Made by a program: the position numbers and the translations under genes
NCBI RefSeq assembly: GCF_000367365.1
Contig: NZ_BARF01000085.1
Span: 62,001 to 126,000 of the forward strand
Length of the DNA stretch: 64,000 bases
Reading direction: 5' to 3'
Source of the DNA: Streptomyces prunicolor NBRC 13075
GTDB lineage: Bacteria; Actinomycetota; Actinomycetes; Streptomycetales; Streptomycetaceae
Notes under the pieces: model-generated
The model's database searches: none
What the model was told of the DNA's origin: nothing
What the model saw: the letters and a program-made list of their open reading frames with translations, nothing else
In this document: positions 1 through 8,385 of the stretch, one piece after another
Layout of the letters: each line of letters starts with the position of its first letter
Position numbering within the stretch: the first letter of the stretch is position 1

Positions 1-1415
1 GCGAGTGAGGCGTGCGGGTCGCCGAGGGCGGCCTCCGTGGCGCCCAGCTGCTGGTAGTTCTTGATCCGTACGATGGGCGGTCCGGCGGCGGACGCGGCCT
101 CGGCGAAGACAAGCCGCGCCTGGCGCCGCCACGCGGCGGTGTCGCCGTCGCCGTGCTTGGCCAGGTCGTTCAGGGTGACGCCCAGAAGCCACAGGCGATA
201 GCCGCGTTCCCCGTGGTCGGGCGGCGTGGCAGCCGCCACGTGCTGGAACAGCCCCAGCGCCTCGTGCAGTGCTACGGCGTCCGTGCCGCGCGCGTGCACG
301 CTGGAGCGGTACAACAGGGCCTCTGCCAGGGCGAGTTGAGCCTGCGTGCGCCAGGGGCCGGGGTCGGGCGCGGCGGCCAGGGCCGTGCGGGCGGTCAGTT
401 CCGCGTCCCTGAGCGCGAGCGGGTCGTCGGTCATGGTGTGCAGGGAAGCCAGCGACTGAATGAGGTCGATGAGAGTGTCGGCGTGCTCGTCGGCGGCCGA
501 CGGCGTCTCGATCGTCGCCCGCATCAGGTCGATGGCCCGACGCATCAGGTCGGGGTCCCTGCGGTCCTGGGCGAGCAGCCTGACGGCGGAGGCGAGACGT
601 GCCCGACGCTTGTCGAACTCGGGATCGCGCCGCGGTGTGGCCGCGAGGCACTGTTCGCTCAGGTCGACCGCCTCGACCAGCAGTCGCGCGTCGGTCGTCG
701 CGTCGTACAGGGCCCGCAGAGCGCGTACGAGATCGAACTGTGCCCCGGCACGGTCGGAGGTGCTGCCGGCCTCGGACAGTGCCTCGCGCGCGAGGCCGAC
801 GGCTTCCTGGAGCGGTTCGACCTGTGCGGTGGCGCCCGCGAGATGCCGCAGCGAGGTGATCAGGACTGTCCGGAACATGGGGCTGAGCTCGTCGCCGGGC
901 GGGACGGTGGCGTAGCCCTCGCGTGCCACCTGGACGGCCTCGACGGGGGCGTCCCGGTCCCCGCTCCGCTCGAAGAGGTCACCGAGCTGGACCGCCAGAA
1001 AGAACTGGTTCACCTGGCGCATTCTGTCGCCGTGCGGCGTCGCCGCCACGGCCTCGCGGAAGGCGAGCACCGACTCGGCCACGGGCTCGGGGGAGTCGGT
1101 GCCCTGTGCGACCAGGAACAGCCGCTGCCCCAGACTGTTGAAGACCCGCCAGCGGTCGTAGTCGCCCGGCGGCACCAGCGGAACACAGCGATGCAGCAGG
1201 GCGATCGAGGCCGCGAGGTCCGCTTCCCGCGCCGTGCCGGTTCTGCGGCCGGCGCGGTCGGAGAGCAACTCCGCGGCGGCGAGCAGCACTTCGAGATCGT
1301 ACGGATCCTCGGCCGCCAGTTCGTGCAGCCCGGCCAGCACTTCGGACGGGTCGGTGCCCCGCCACTCATGCACGTCCGCCATGAAGAGCAGTCTGCGGCG
1401 CTTCCATTTGCTCAT
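1..1415 (-). CDS. TPR-repeat protein, N-terminal part (likely CHAT-type), cut by window edge
   Basis: The minus-strand frame opens at ATG 1415 and stays open to base 1, so about 471 residues are visible and the C-terminus is missing. The sequence is a run of helical units with repeating Leu/Ala patterns and phrases such as ATPPDHGERGYRLWLLG and RDPDLMRRAIDLMRATIE. These look like the TPR arrays that precede caspase-like CHAT domains in actinobacterial proteins. The stretch nearest the edge, IVRIKNYQQLGATEAALGD, resembles the last repeat before a CHAT domain, but no CHAT domain is visible. An AGAAGGA ribosome site lies about 11 bases before ATG 1415; ATG 1382 is an alternative. The gene diverges from the small gene at 1549. 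The TPR call is fairly secure, the CHAT call is inference. Confidence 0.7.
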   Translation of the reverse strand, partial: MSKWKRRRLLFMADVHEWRGTDPSEVLAGLHELAAEDPYDLEVLLAAAELLSDRAGRRTGTAREADLAASIALLHRCVPLVPPGDYDRWRVFNSLGQRLFLVAQGTDSPEPVAESVLAFREAVAATPHGDRMRQVNQFFLAVQLGDLFERSGDRDAPVEAVQVAREGYATVPPGDELSPMFRTVLITSLRHLAGATAQVEPLQEAVGLAREALSEAGSTSDRAGAQFDLVRALRALYDATTDARLLVEAVDLSEQCLAATPRRDPEFDKRRARLASAVRLLAQDRRDPDLMRRAIDLMRATIETPSAADEHADTLIDLIQSLASLHTMTDDPLALRDAELTARTALAAAPDPGPWRTQAQLALAEALLYRSSVHARGTDAVALHEALGLFQHVAAATPPDHGERGYRLWLLGVTLNDLAKHGDGDTAAWRRQARLVFAEAASAAGPPIVRIKNYQQLGATEAALGDPHASL

Positions 1416-1548
1416 TGCTCAGTTGCTTCCTTCTGGTCCCCCGCGGCGCCCCGGCATCACACTGGCGCCGCACCGCCGACCACCGTAGCGGGATGCGCCG
1501 GATCCCGGGGCCCCGTAGAGTCCCCAACTCCGGGATCATGCAAAGAAC

Positions 1549-1971
1549 ATGGCGATCGCGAAGGCAGGGGGCCTCTCGGTGGACGAACTCGCGGAACGGC
1601 TCAGTCGCGTGTGCACATTCATGGGTGCGGGCGAGCTGGAGGAGACGGCGCGTGCGGCGGGAGCGGCGGAACTCGTCGCGGCGGTGCTCGCGGCGCTGCG
1701 CGGAGACGAACCCATGGCACGCTCCGTGCTGGAGCGCCGGCTGGACACCCTGGACGACCGGATGGCCGCGGCCGGCTTCGGCAACGTGACCAGGGGGACG
1801 AGGGGCATGCCGACCCTGCCGGGGAACAGCCCCGGCCATCCGGTGGCGCACCGGTGGAACTGCCCCGCCGCCCACCCCTGCGAGCTGTTGGCGCACCCGG
1901 AGTCGCACCCGGAGGCCCCCGTGTGCGCGATGACGGGCCGTCCCTTCGTCTATGGCCCGTCCCGGCTGTGA
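1549..1971 (+). CDS. small protein with helical N-terminus and Cys-rich C-terminus
   Basis: This 140-aa protein belongs to no family I can name with certainty. Residues 1-75 look all-helical (LSVDELAERLSRV, LVAAVLAALRGDEPMARSV), a size and character like the adaptor domains found in actinobacterial NTPase conflict systems. Residues 100-140 contain WNCPAAHPC and PVCAMTGRPF, an incomplete Cys cluster that could bind zinc. It diverges from the TPR gene across about 130 bp, and its TGA overlaps the GTG of the downstream membrane-protein gene (GTGA), so the two are probably translated together. No strong ribosome site is seen before ATG 1549. Confidence 0.65.
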   Translation: MAIAKAGGLSVDELAERLSRVCTFMGAGELEETARAAGAAELVAAVLAALRGDEPMARSVLERRLDTLDDRMAAAGFGNVTRGTRGMPTLPGNSPGHPVAHRWNCPAAHPCELLAHPESHPEAPVCAMTGRPFVYGPSRL

Positions 1972-2867
1972 CCACCTTCCTGTCCGCCCTCGCCGGCAAG
2001 GCCGCCGAGAAGTGGCTCGCCCTGCTCGTCCTGCCCGGGGTGGGCTACCTCGCCGCTGTCGCCGCCGCCGTCGTACTGGGCCACACCCACGCCCTGGACC
2101 TGGCTGAACTCCAGTCCGCCGTCGACCGGTTGGCCACCCACCCAGGAGCCTCCAACGCCGGTGCGATCCTCCTCGTGGCGGCCGGTGTACTGGCGGCGGC
2201 CACACTGGCCGGACTGTGCGCGAGAGCGTCGGCCGTCGTCGTGGAGCGCCTGTGGACCAGCCGGGGCGACCGGTGGCCCGGGCGCCTTCTCGTACGACGC
2301 CGGGTCCGCCGCTGGCGGCAGGCCGACGCGGAATGCGAGGCGGCCGGCACCCGCGGCGAACTGGCCAGGGCCATCGAACGGCGCGACGCCATCGCCCTCG
2401 TCCGCCCCCGGCGCCCCACCTGGATCGGCGACCGCCTCCACGCGGTCGACCAGCGGGTGTACGACGCCTACGATCTGGACCTCGGCGCCGCCTGGCCCCG
2501 GCTCTGGCTGACGGTGCCCGACGCCGTCCGGGCCGAACTCCTCGCCGCCCGCGAGGCCTACGGCGCCGCCTTCGGGCTCGCCGGATGGGCCGCGCTGTAC
2601 CTGCTGTTGGGCGCCTGGTGGTGGCCGGCGCTGCCCGCCGCCGTGGTCGTCGCGGCCACGGCATGGATCCGGGGCCGCGCGGCGACAGCGGTGTTCGCCG
2701 ATCTCGTCGAGGCCACCGTCGACCTGCACGCCATCACCCTGGCCCAGGAACTCGGCCTGACCGGCGAACGCCCCACCCTCACCCGGGAGATCGGCGACGC
2801 CATCACCACCACCCTGCGCAAGGACCCGCCGCCCGATCCACCCCGCGATCAGCCGGGCGCCGTCTGA
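1968..2867 (+). CDS. integral membrane protein of unknown function
   Basis: The protein has 299 aa and starts at GTG 1968, which overlaps the stop of the preceding gene by four bases. Hydrophobic segments lie at about residues 16-38, 64-85 and 203-235; the last is long enough for two helices and contains the Trp-rich stretch LLGAWWWPALP. The segment between them is charged and probably cytoplasmic (RRRVRRWRQADAECEA). The tail is Pro/Asp-rich. Position and coupling suggest it works with the 140-aa protein, perhaps as the membrane partner of the same module. I recognise no enzyme motif. Confidence 0.7.
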   Translation: MTTFLSALAGKAAEKWLALLVLPGVGYLAAVAAAVVLGHTHALDLAELQSAVDRLATHPGASNAGAILLVAAGVLAAATLAGLCARASAVVVERLWTSRGDRWPGRLLVRRRVRRWRQADAECEAAGTRGELARAIERRDAIALVRPRRPTWIGDRLHAVDQRVYDAYDLDLGAAWPRLWLTVPDAVRAELLAAREAYGAAFGLAGWAALYLLLGAWWWPALPAAVVVAATAWIRGRAATAVFADLVEATVDLHAITLAQELGLTGERPTLTREIGDAITTTLRKDPPPDPPRDQPGAV

Positions 2868-2892
2868 TCGCGACGCCCCGCCTCCCGTCCCC

Positions 2893-3063
2893 GACGCCAA
2901 GGACCACACCGGCCGCTCCGGCATCGGCCTGAGTTTCAAGGAGCGCGACGGCCGCACGGTCTGGGTCTTCGACAGGAAGTCCCTCGACTTCCTGGGGTCG
3001 GCGGACGAGGCGCTGCTGGACGTCGGGGTCGCGGACAAGGCGGGCGAGACGCCGGCCGCATGA
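2893..3063 (+). pseudogene. C-terminal remnant of a CU044_5270-family protein
   Basis: In the frame ending at TGA 3061-3063 the translation reads GRSGIGLSFKERDGRTVWVF, DRKSLDFLGS and GVADKAGETP. This matches my memory of the C-terminal end of CU044_5270-family proteins, which finish with an Asp-Arg-Lys-x-Leu-x-x-Leu-Gly segment and a VDKAGQxP tail. Nothing recognisable of the family's sigma-factor-linked N-terminal part lies upstream; that space is occupied by the membrane-protein gene in another frame. It is best read as a decayed fragment. Confidence 0.6.
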
Positions 3064-3176
3064 CTCCCTGTTCCTGGAGAGCCGTCCCGTCACTCGGCTA
3101 CCTTGCACCTCGTCGTGGCCTCGCAGGAAGGGCCGTCTCGTCAGCCCAACAGGGCATCACAGGCTAGGAGTTGACA

Positions 3177-4385
3177 ATGGGCCAGCTGGGCGCGCCAGGC
3201 GTGCAGGACACGGCCATGAGGCTGCGGGCGATCAGCGACGAGTTGTCGGACCGCTTCTACGAGCGCGCCGACGTGGTGCGGACGCTGATCGTGACGCTGC
3301 TGGCCGGACAGCACTCGTTGCTGCTCGGCCCGCCCGGAACGGCCAAGTCCGAGCTGGCCCGGGAACTCACGGGCAGGTTCGAGGGGGCGTCCTACTGGGA
3401 GATCCTCCTCTCGAAGTTCACCGCGCCGACGAGGATGTTCGGCCCCATCGACGTCGCGGCGCTGGCCCGGGGCGAGTACCGACAGGTCTACGACGGTCGC
3501 GCCACGACCGCGCACATCGCGTTCATCGACGAGATCTTCAAGTGCTCCACAGCCGCGCTGAACGAGACGCTGGGCTTTCTCAACGAGCGGATCTACCACC
3601 CCGAGAGCGGCGGCGAGCCGATCCACTGCCCCCTCATCGGCGCCATCACGGCGAGCAACGAACTGCCCAGCGGGGACGACACGGCCGCGATCTACGACCG
3701 GCTGCTGGTGCGGATCGAGGTCGGGTACCTGGAAGACCCCGCCCATTTCGCCGCGCTGGTCCGCTCCGCCGTCAGCCGCCCGGCGGCACCGACGCGGACC
3801 ACGGTCGAGCTGGCCGCGTTGCGGCAGGCCGTGACCGAGGCCGTCCCGGCCGTGGACGTCCCCGACGTGATCGTGGACGCGGTGTGCACCCTGCGGGCAG
3901 CCCTGCGCCGCAGGGAACTCGTCGCCTCCGACCGCCGCTGGCGGCAGGCGGTGGGCCTGCTCCAGGCGTCCGCGTACCTCGACGGCCGCCCGGCGGTCGC
4001 CGAGACCGACCTGTCGGTGCTGACCCACGTGCTGTGGGACTCCCCGGCCCAACGCCCCACCGTCGAGCGCGAGGTGCTGCATCTGGTCAACCCCGACGCC
4101 AAGGAGGCACTCGACCTGGCCGACACCATCGACGAGCTGGAGGCCCAACTCGACGCCATGGCAGGGCAGTCCCGCGAGGCGCTGAGCGAGTGGGTCATCA
4201 AGAAGGCCCACAACCAGCTCGCCACAGCGGGCAAGCGACTGGAGAAGCTGCGCGCGGAGGCGGCGGGCGCCGGCCGCTCCACCGCCGCCATCGACCGGGT
4301 CACCGGCCGCCAGCGCGCCGTCCGCGCCCGCGTTCTCACCGAAGCGCTCGGCATGGACGCGAGCATGGTGCAGGCGCAGCTCTGA
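3177..4385 (+). CDS. MoxR/RavA-family AAA+ ATPase
   Basis: This 402-aa AAA+ ATPase of the MoxR group usually works as a chaperone with a VWA-domain partner. Walker A is GPPGTAKS at residues 51-58, and Walker B is IAFIDE at about 114-119. The sensor-type segment GAITASNELPSGDD follows, as in RavA-like members. A helical region with a coiled-coil look (about 300-390) ends the protein. A TAGGAG ribosome site sits six bases before ATG 3177; TTG 3171 is an upstream alternative but falls on top of that site. The VWA gene begins 21 bases after the stop, so the two form an operon. The target of the complex is unknown. Confidence 0.9.
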   Translation: MGQLGAPGVQDTAMRLRAISDELSDRFYERADVVRTLIVTLLAGQHSLLLGPPGTAKSELARELTGRFEGASYWEILLSKFTAPTRMFGPIDVAALARGEYRQVYDGRATTAHIAFIDEIFKCSTAALNETLGFLNERIYHPESGGEPIHCPLIGAITASNELPSGDDTAAIYDRLLVRIEVGYLEDPAHFAALVRSAVSRPAAPTRTTVELAALRQAVTEAVPAVDVPDVIVDAVCTLRAALRRRELVASDRRWRQAVGLLQASAYLDGRPAVAETDLSVLTHVLWDSPAQRPTVEREVLHLVNPDAKEALDLADTIDELEAQLDAMAGQSREALSEWVIKKAHNQLATAGKRLEKLRAEAAGAGRSTAAIDRVTGRQRAVRARVLTEALGMDASMVQAQL

Positions 4386-4405
4386 ACACCGGGGGATCAG
4401 GACCC

Positions 4406-6025
4406 ATGGACGAGACACGGGGCAGACTCGACGAGCTGGCGAGCCGGGCCGGGAGGTGGCTGGGCGGATCCGCCGCCGCGTCCGAGCAGCACACCACGGC
4501 CGTGGTCGCGGACCGGTTCGACCGGTTCACCTGGCAGGACACCTATGGGCAGTCGGCCGGACTGCGGGACCTGGCCGAGGAGTTGAACCAGCGCTACGAC
4601 CACACCACCGACCTCCTGACCGACGCGTTCCTGGCCGCCTACAAGGTCGGACCGCGGTTGCGTGAGCGCGCGGAGATGGACCCCTCCAGGCTGGTCAACC
4701 ACCAGGTCATCACCTCGCTCCTGGACTCACCGGAGTTCGCCGAGCTGCACCGGGAGACGGCCGGCGACCCCTACGCCGCAGCCATGGCCGTGCTCGCCCA
4801 GGCCACCGCGCTGCGCCGGATACTGGAGCGCTCCCGGGATGCCCAGGAACAGGCCGAGCAGGCGAAGAAGGCCCGGCAGGCCGCCGAGGGCGCGGCGACC
4901 GCCGTGGGCGAGGCGCTCCAGGCGGCCGTCGACCAGGCCGACGAGGACGGCACCGTGCCGTCCCCCGCCGACGATGCCGTACGACAGGCGGTCGAGGCCG
5001 CCGGCGCCGCCGAGGCCACTGCGCGGCAGGCCGCCCGGGACGCCGCGCAGGTCCGCACGGCGGCGGCCCCCGGTATCCGTGCCGCCGCGCGGAACGCGGT
5101 GGCGAAGGCCGCCGAGGGCGCACGGCAGGAGACCGCGCTGATGCGGGCATGGGGAGTCGGTCCCGGCGAGCTGGAGCGGATGCCGTTCGATCAGCGGGCC
5201 CGGCTCGCCGAGCGGCTGCGCACCGGCCGGCTCGCACAGTGGGCCCAACTGATCGGCCGTTTCCGGCAGATGGCCGACGGCGAGCGCGCCCACAAGGTCG
5301 ACAACGCCACCGGAGAACTGGTCGGCGTCACCCTCGGCAACGACCTCTCCCGCGTCATCCCCTCCGAACTGGCCAACCTCGGACTGCCCGCCCTGCGCGC
5401 CGTGTTCGCCGCGCGCTACGCCGCCGGGGAGCTGATGCTCTACGACAGCCAGGGCGAGCAGCGCACCGGCCAGGGCGCCGTCATCGCGTGCGTCGACACC
5501 TCGCACTCCATGTACGAGGCGGGGCCCGGCGGAGTCACCCGGGAGGCGTGGGCCAAGGCGTGTGCCCTGGCGCTCCTCGACCAGGCCCGCCACGCGGGAC
5601 GGGACTTCGTCGGCATCCTGTTCTCCGCCGCCGACAAGCTCCAGGTCTTCCGCTTCCCGGCCGACCGGCCCGCCGGCCTCGCCCAGGTCCTCGACTTCGC
5701 GGAGACCTTCCTCGGCGGCGGCACCAGCTACCAGCGGCCGTTGTCGGCGGCCGGCGAACTGCTGGAGGCGGAGTTCAACGACACCACCCGCGCCCGCGGC
5801 GACATCGTGATGCTCACCGACGACGACTGCGGCGTCACCGAGACATGGATGCGCGGCTGGAACGAGGCCAAGCACCGGCTGGGCTTCCGTGTCTTCGGCC
5901 TGGCCATCGGTGCCCCGCGCGTCGCCGAAGCCGACTCGGTCCTGGACGCCCTGTGCGACAACCTGCGCTCCGTCGAGGACCTCACCGACGTCCACGCCGC
6001 CGCCGACCTCTTCCGCGTGATCTGA
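4406..6025 (+). CDS. VWA-domain protein, MoxR partner (ViaA-like)
   Basis: The protein has 539 aa. The N-terminal two thirds is helical, with an Ala-rich coiled-coil stretch at about 130-245 (EQAEQAKKARQAAEGAA). The C-terminal von Willebrand A domain carries the metal-site motif DTSHS, with Asp at residue 364, and a later MLTDDDCGVTE segment. This order, helical region then C-terminal VWA beside a MoxR ATPase, is that of RavA-ViaA pairs. In such pairs the VWA protein is thought to link the ATPase to its client. A perfect 19-bp hairpin follows the gene, so the operon probably ends here. Confidence 0.88.
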   Translation: MDETRGRLDELASRAGRWLGGSAAASEQHTTAVVADRFDRFTWQDTYGQSAGLRDLAEELNQRYDHTTDLLTDAFLAAYKVGPRLRERAEMDPSRLVNHQVITSLLDSPEFAELHRETAGDPYAAAMAVLAQATALRRILERSRDAQEQAEQAKKARQAAEGAATAVGEALQAAVDQADEDGTVPSPADDAVRQAVEAAGAAEATARQAARDAAQVRTAAAPGIRAAARNAVAKAAEGARQETALMRAWGVGPGELERMPFDQRARLAERLRTGRLAQWAQLIGRFRQMADGERAHKVDNATGELVGVTLGNDLSRVIPSELANLGLPALRAVFAARYAAGELMLYDSQGEQRTGQGAVIACVDTSHSMYEAGPGGVTREAWAKACALALLDQARHAGRDFVGILFSAADKLQVFRFPADRPAGLAQVLDFAETFLGGGTSYQRPLSAAGELLEAEFNDTTRARGDIVMLTDDDCGVTETWMRGWNEAKHRLGFRVFGLAIGAPRVAEADSVLDALCDNLRSVEDLTDVHAAADLFRVI

Positions 6026-6371
6026 AGCCCCAGGCCGCTCACCTGAGGCTTCACAAAGAGCGGGTGACGAGATCGGTACGGTCAAGGTCCGGGCCGGCGC
6101 CGACCCCGGCCCGGACCTTGACCGGTGTTGGGCAGCACACCGTGGCGGGGTACAGGCCACATGTGCGCTGCCGACCCGCCCGCGGCTGTTGGGGGGCGCC
6201 AACGGGCGGTGACCGGCCCGAAGGGGTGGAGATCGGCCGGCCGATGTCCGCGCGGCGGACCGAAGAGGCGGACGCGCGAACACCAGAAATCTACGACGTG
6301 GTGGCCGCCGTGCACGATCCACTGAGCGCGGCTGTTGTCCGCACAGCGCGGGGCGATGGCGTGGGCCGTGG
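6026..6371. other. intergenic stretch between convergent genes
   Basis: Apart from the terminator hairpin at 6079-6124 I see no gene or conserved signal. The short open frames here show no family similarity. Confidence 0.6.
6079..6124 (+). terminator. hairpin terminator after the MoxR-VWA operon
   Basis: A perfect 19-bp inverted repeat (left arm CGGTCAAGGTCCGGGCCGG, right arm its complement) surrounds an eight-base loop, about 55 bases after the VWA stop. There is no T-run, as is common for actinobacterial terminators. Confidence 0.8.
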
Positions 6372-7355
6372 TCACCCGGAACGCAGTGTCTGCGAGGGCA
6401 ACTCGCCGAAGCGGGCTCGATAGCGGGACGCGAAGCGGCCCAGGTGGTCGAAGCTCCAGCGATGGGCGACCTCGCTCACGTTCACCTCGCCCGGCGTGCC
6501 GCGGCGCAGCTCGTCGTGGGCGCGGGTGAGGCGGACGTCGGTGAGGTAGGCCAGCGGGGTCATGCCGACGTACTGCTGGAAGGCTTCTTGGAGTCGCCGC
6601 ACGCTCACTCCGGCGAGCCCGGCCAACTCTCCTACCGTGAACGGGTGTTGCGGCATGCTGTGGATGGCCTCGACAGCACGCTTGACGGGGCCCGGGCGCA
6701 GGGCGGAGTTCGGTCGGTCGAGCTCGTCGCGATAGCGGTGGCCGGTGGCGAGGAGGAGCCCGGTCAGCAGGGCCTCCTGGAGCGGGCGGGCGACCATCGG
6801 CCGGGTGAGCAGCCCGCCGTCCTGTATCTGGTCGAACACCGCGCGGATCATCCGTACCCAGCTCAGGCCCGCGCCGTGCGCGACGTCGAGTTCGGGTGTG
6901 AGGACGACGGGGGTGCGCAGCGGTCGGCCGAGAAGGCGTTCGAGTTGACCGTTGAGGGCCTTGGGATCGATCTTCACGGCCAGCATGGAGCAGTCGGTGC
7001 TCACGCGGTCCAGGGCCGTGTCGCCGTGCGGCTGGAAGACGGCCGCGTTCGCGGCGGTCGCTACCGCGTTGGTGTGCGTACCTTGACGCCAGGTCAGGTG
7101 GCCGCCCATGGGGATGTCCACGTGGTAGGAGCCGAGTTCTCCGAACCGTATCCGCACCTCCGCGCCGAAAGAGAGTCGTCCGAGGGTGAGCGGACCGAGT
7201 GCGGCGATGTCGTACCGGGCCGTGAACTCGGCACTGCCCTCGGGCACGTCGATGAAGTTGGCGTAGAAGCGTTCTTGGAGGACCTGCCGAGCCTCGTCCA
7301 CATCCGTCGTCCGGAACTTCAGCACATCCTGGCCCTGGTTGGGCGAGTGGTGCAT
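6372..7355 (-). CDS. AraC-family transcriptional regulator
   Basis: The regulator has 327 aa. The N-terminal 180 residues form a ligand-sensing domain like that of FeaR/OruR-type members (PMGGHLTWRQGTH, FQPHGDTALDR). The C-terminal 100 residues are a double helix-turn-helix: FTVGELAGLAGVSVRRLQEA, GMTPLAYLTDVRLTRAHDEL, and VAHRWSFDHLGRFASRYRARFGELP. An AGGAGG site seven bases before ATG 7355 supports this start. It stands alone, with no obvious target gene beside it. Confidence 0.88.
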   Translation of the reverse strand: MHHSPNQGQDVLKFRTTDVDEARQVLQERFYANFIDVPEGSAEFTARYDIAALGPLTLGRLSFGAEVRIRFGELGSYHVDIPMGGHLTWRQGTHTNAVATAANAAVFQPHGDTALDRVSTDCSMLAVKIDPKALNGQLERLLGRPLRTPVVLTPELDVAHGAGLSWVRMIRAVFDQIQDGGLLTRPMVARPLQEALLTGLLLATGHRYRDELDRPNSALRPGPVKRAVEAIHSMPQHPFTVGELAGLAGVSVRRLQEAFQQYVGMTPLAYLTDVRLTRAHDELRRGTPGEVNVSEVAHRWSFDHLGRFASRYRARFGELPSQTLRSG

Positions 7356-7694
7356 ACCGCAACCTCCTGCGCCGTTGGACCGTACGAGAAACGGTGCACA
7401 TTATCGCCACCCATTGCCTGCCGCCGTGTCCCTGATCTTCTGCCGCACGGCAGATTTGGCCGGAACGAGACGTCGCCTCGGGCTGAACCTCTCGGAGATC
7501 TCGGCTCGGAGGCGCAACGATTCCCTCTGGGCGGCGGGCGGGCGGCCGAGACCTGGAAGCGGGTGTTGCCGGCAACCGAGGGCGGAGCACGACGAACGCC
7601 CGCCGGAGGAGGTGAAGGGTGTCTCCGCCCGGAAAGGCGGCTGCCTGTCGGCGCCCGGCGGGGTTCGGCTCGTGGGGGACGCCGACAGGAGTGA
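7356..7694. other. intergenic region upstream of the AraC gene
   Basis: No gene is supported. The only structured element I see is the palindrome at 7439-7454, about 85 bases upstream of the AraC start codon. Confidence 0.55.
7439..7454. promoter_or_regulatory. palindrome upstream of the AraC gene
   Basis: TCTGCCGCACGGCAGA is a perfect 7-2-7 inverted repeat. It may be an operator for the AraC gene promoter or a small hairpin; nothing else in the region explains it. Confidence 0.35.
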
Positions 7695-7862
7695 TCAGCC
7701 GGGCCAAGTGCCGGTCAGCCGACGGGTGGCGGTGGCGTCGGGGGTGCCCTCGTCATGGCCGAGCCGTTTCCAGACCTGCTTGAACGCCGCACCGGCCGGC
7801 ATGCCGCTGAGGGCGCCCATGGCCAGGCCGAGTGGTTTGTCAGCGATCCTGCTCGCTTTCAT
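7695..7862 (-). CDS. shortened DUF4235-family protein
   Basis: This small frame encodes 55 aa and overlaps the DUF3618 stop by ATGA. It starts with DKPLGLAMGALSGMPAGAAF, then KQVWKRLG, which is the beginning of DUF4235 proteins. It ends with ATRRLTGTWPG, which matches their end. The central part of the family (about 30 residues around a second membrane helix) is missing, so the gene looks internally deleted but still in frame. It is the last gene of the three-gene cassette. Function is unknown; whether the short form works is doubtful. Confidence 0.65.
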   Translation of the reverse strand: MKASRIADKPLGLAMGALSGMPAGAAFKQVWKRLGHDEGTPDATATRRLTGTWPG

Positions 7863-8239
7863 CGGTGCTTCCTGGAGCGGCGGATGAACAGCAGCGCGAT
7901 GAGCGCACCGGCCGCGGCGAGCAGCGGGGCGCGATTGGCCCGTGCCGCCTGTAGGCCCTGGCCGGCCTTCTCGCGTACCGGCTCCGGGGTCTTTTCCTGC
8001 ACCACATGAACCACGTGTGCGGCCGTGTCCCGCAGTTGGGCCTTGGCCTGTGTCGTCTTCTCCTCGACCTGCTGCTTGACGGTGTCCGTCTTCTCCTGGG
8101 TGCGGGCCTTGACGTCGGCCTTCGCCGCGAGCGCCTCGACGGTCTCGCCGAGTTCCTCGCGCGTCGCCTCGACCTGCTCACGGAGTTCCTCCGTGGAGGG
8201 TGTTGCCTCATCGCCCGTGTGCGGTTTGTCCTCGGTCAT
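7859..8239 (-). CDS. DUF3618 family protein
   Basis: The protein has 126 aa. Residues 15-40 carry the DUF3618 signature, LREQVEATREELGETVEALA, followed by AKADVKART. A long helical, charged region follows (EEKTTQAKAQLRDTAAHV). A single membrane helix near the C-terminus (RAPLLAAAGALIALLFI) ends in RRSRKHR. Such proteins sit between a holin-X-type gene and a DUF4235 gene in many streptomycetes. Here both neighbours overlap it by four bases and both are truncated. The role is unknown, perhaps envelope stress. Confidence 0.85.
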   Translation of the reverse strand: MTEDKPHTGDEATPSTEELREQVEATREELGETVEALAAKADVKARTQEKTDTVKQQVEEKTTQAKAQLRDTAAHVVHVVQEKTPEPVREKAGQGLQAARANRAPLLAAAGALIALLFIRRSRKHR

Positions 8240-8385
8240 CGCTGTGCCCTCTCCTTGATTTCGGCCACGTAGGCCTTGACGCTGTCGATGGTCTGTTCCG
8301 GCGTCGGCGGGGACGCCTTGCCGATCTCGGCGTTCTCGGCAGGCCCTGTGGCGTTCGGCGTTCGTTCGTGCTCGCCGGAGGTCAT
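8236..8385 (-). pseudogene. remnant of an actinobacterial holin-X (phage holin family) gene
   Basis: From ATG 8385 the frame encodes 49 aa, and it remains open up to 8493. The last 24 residues, including PTPEQTIDSVKAYVAEIK, resemble the C-terminal tail of the holin-X proteins that head this cassette. The two membrane helices and the amphipathic N-terminus of that family (normally about 140 aa) are absent. The stop overlaps the DUF3618 ATG, as in an intact cassette. It could still be translated as a short leader that couples to DUF3618. Confidence 0.5.

Noticed and set aside
12..1967. Long plus-strand open frame across the TPR gene
   Set aside because: It is the antisense of the TPR gene and has no family-like sequence before 1968; high GC keeps such frames open.
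1366..2664. Minus-strand frame of 432 codons rich in Arg, Gly and Pro
   Set aside because: Composition is typical of a shadow frame; it lies over two plausible plus-strand genes.
4727..6322. Minus-strand frame of 531 codons opposite the VWA gene
   Set aside because: Gly/Val/Glu-biased shadow without motifs, while the plus strand has a clear VWA domain.
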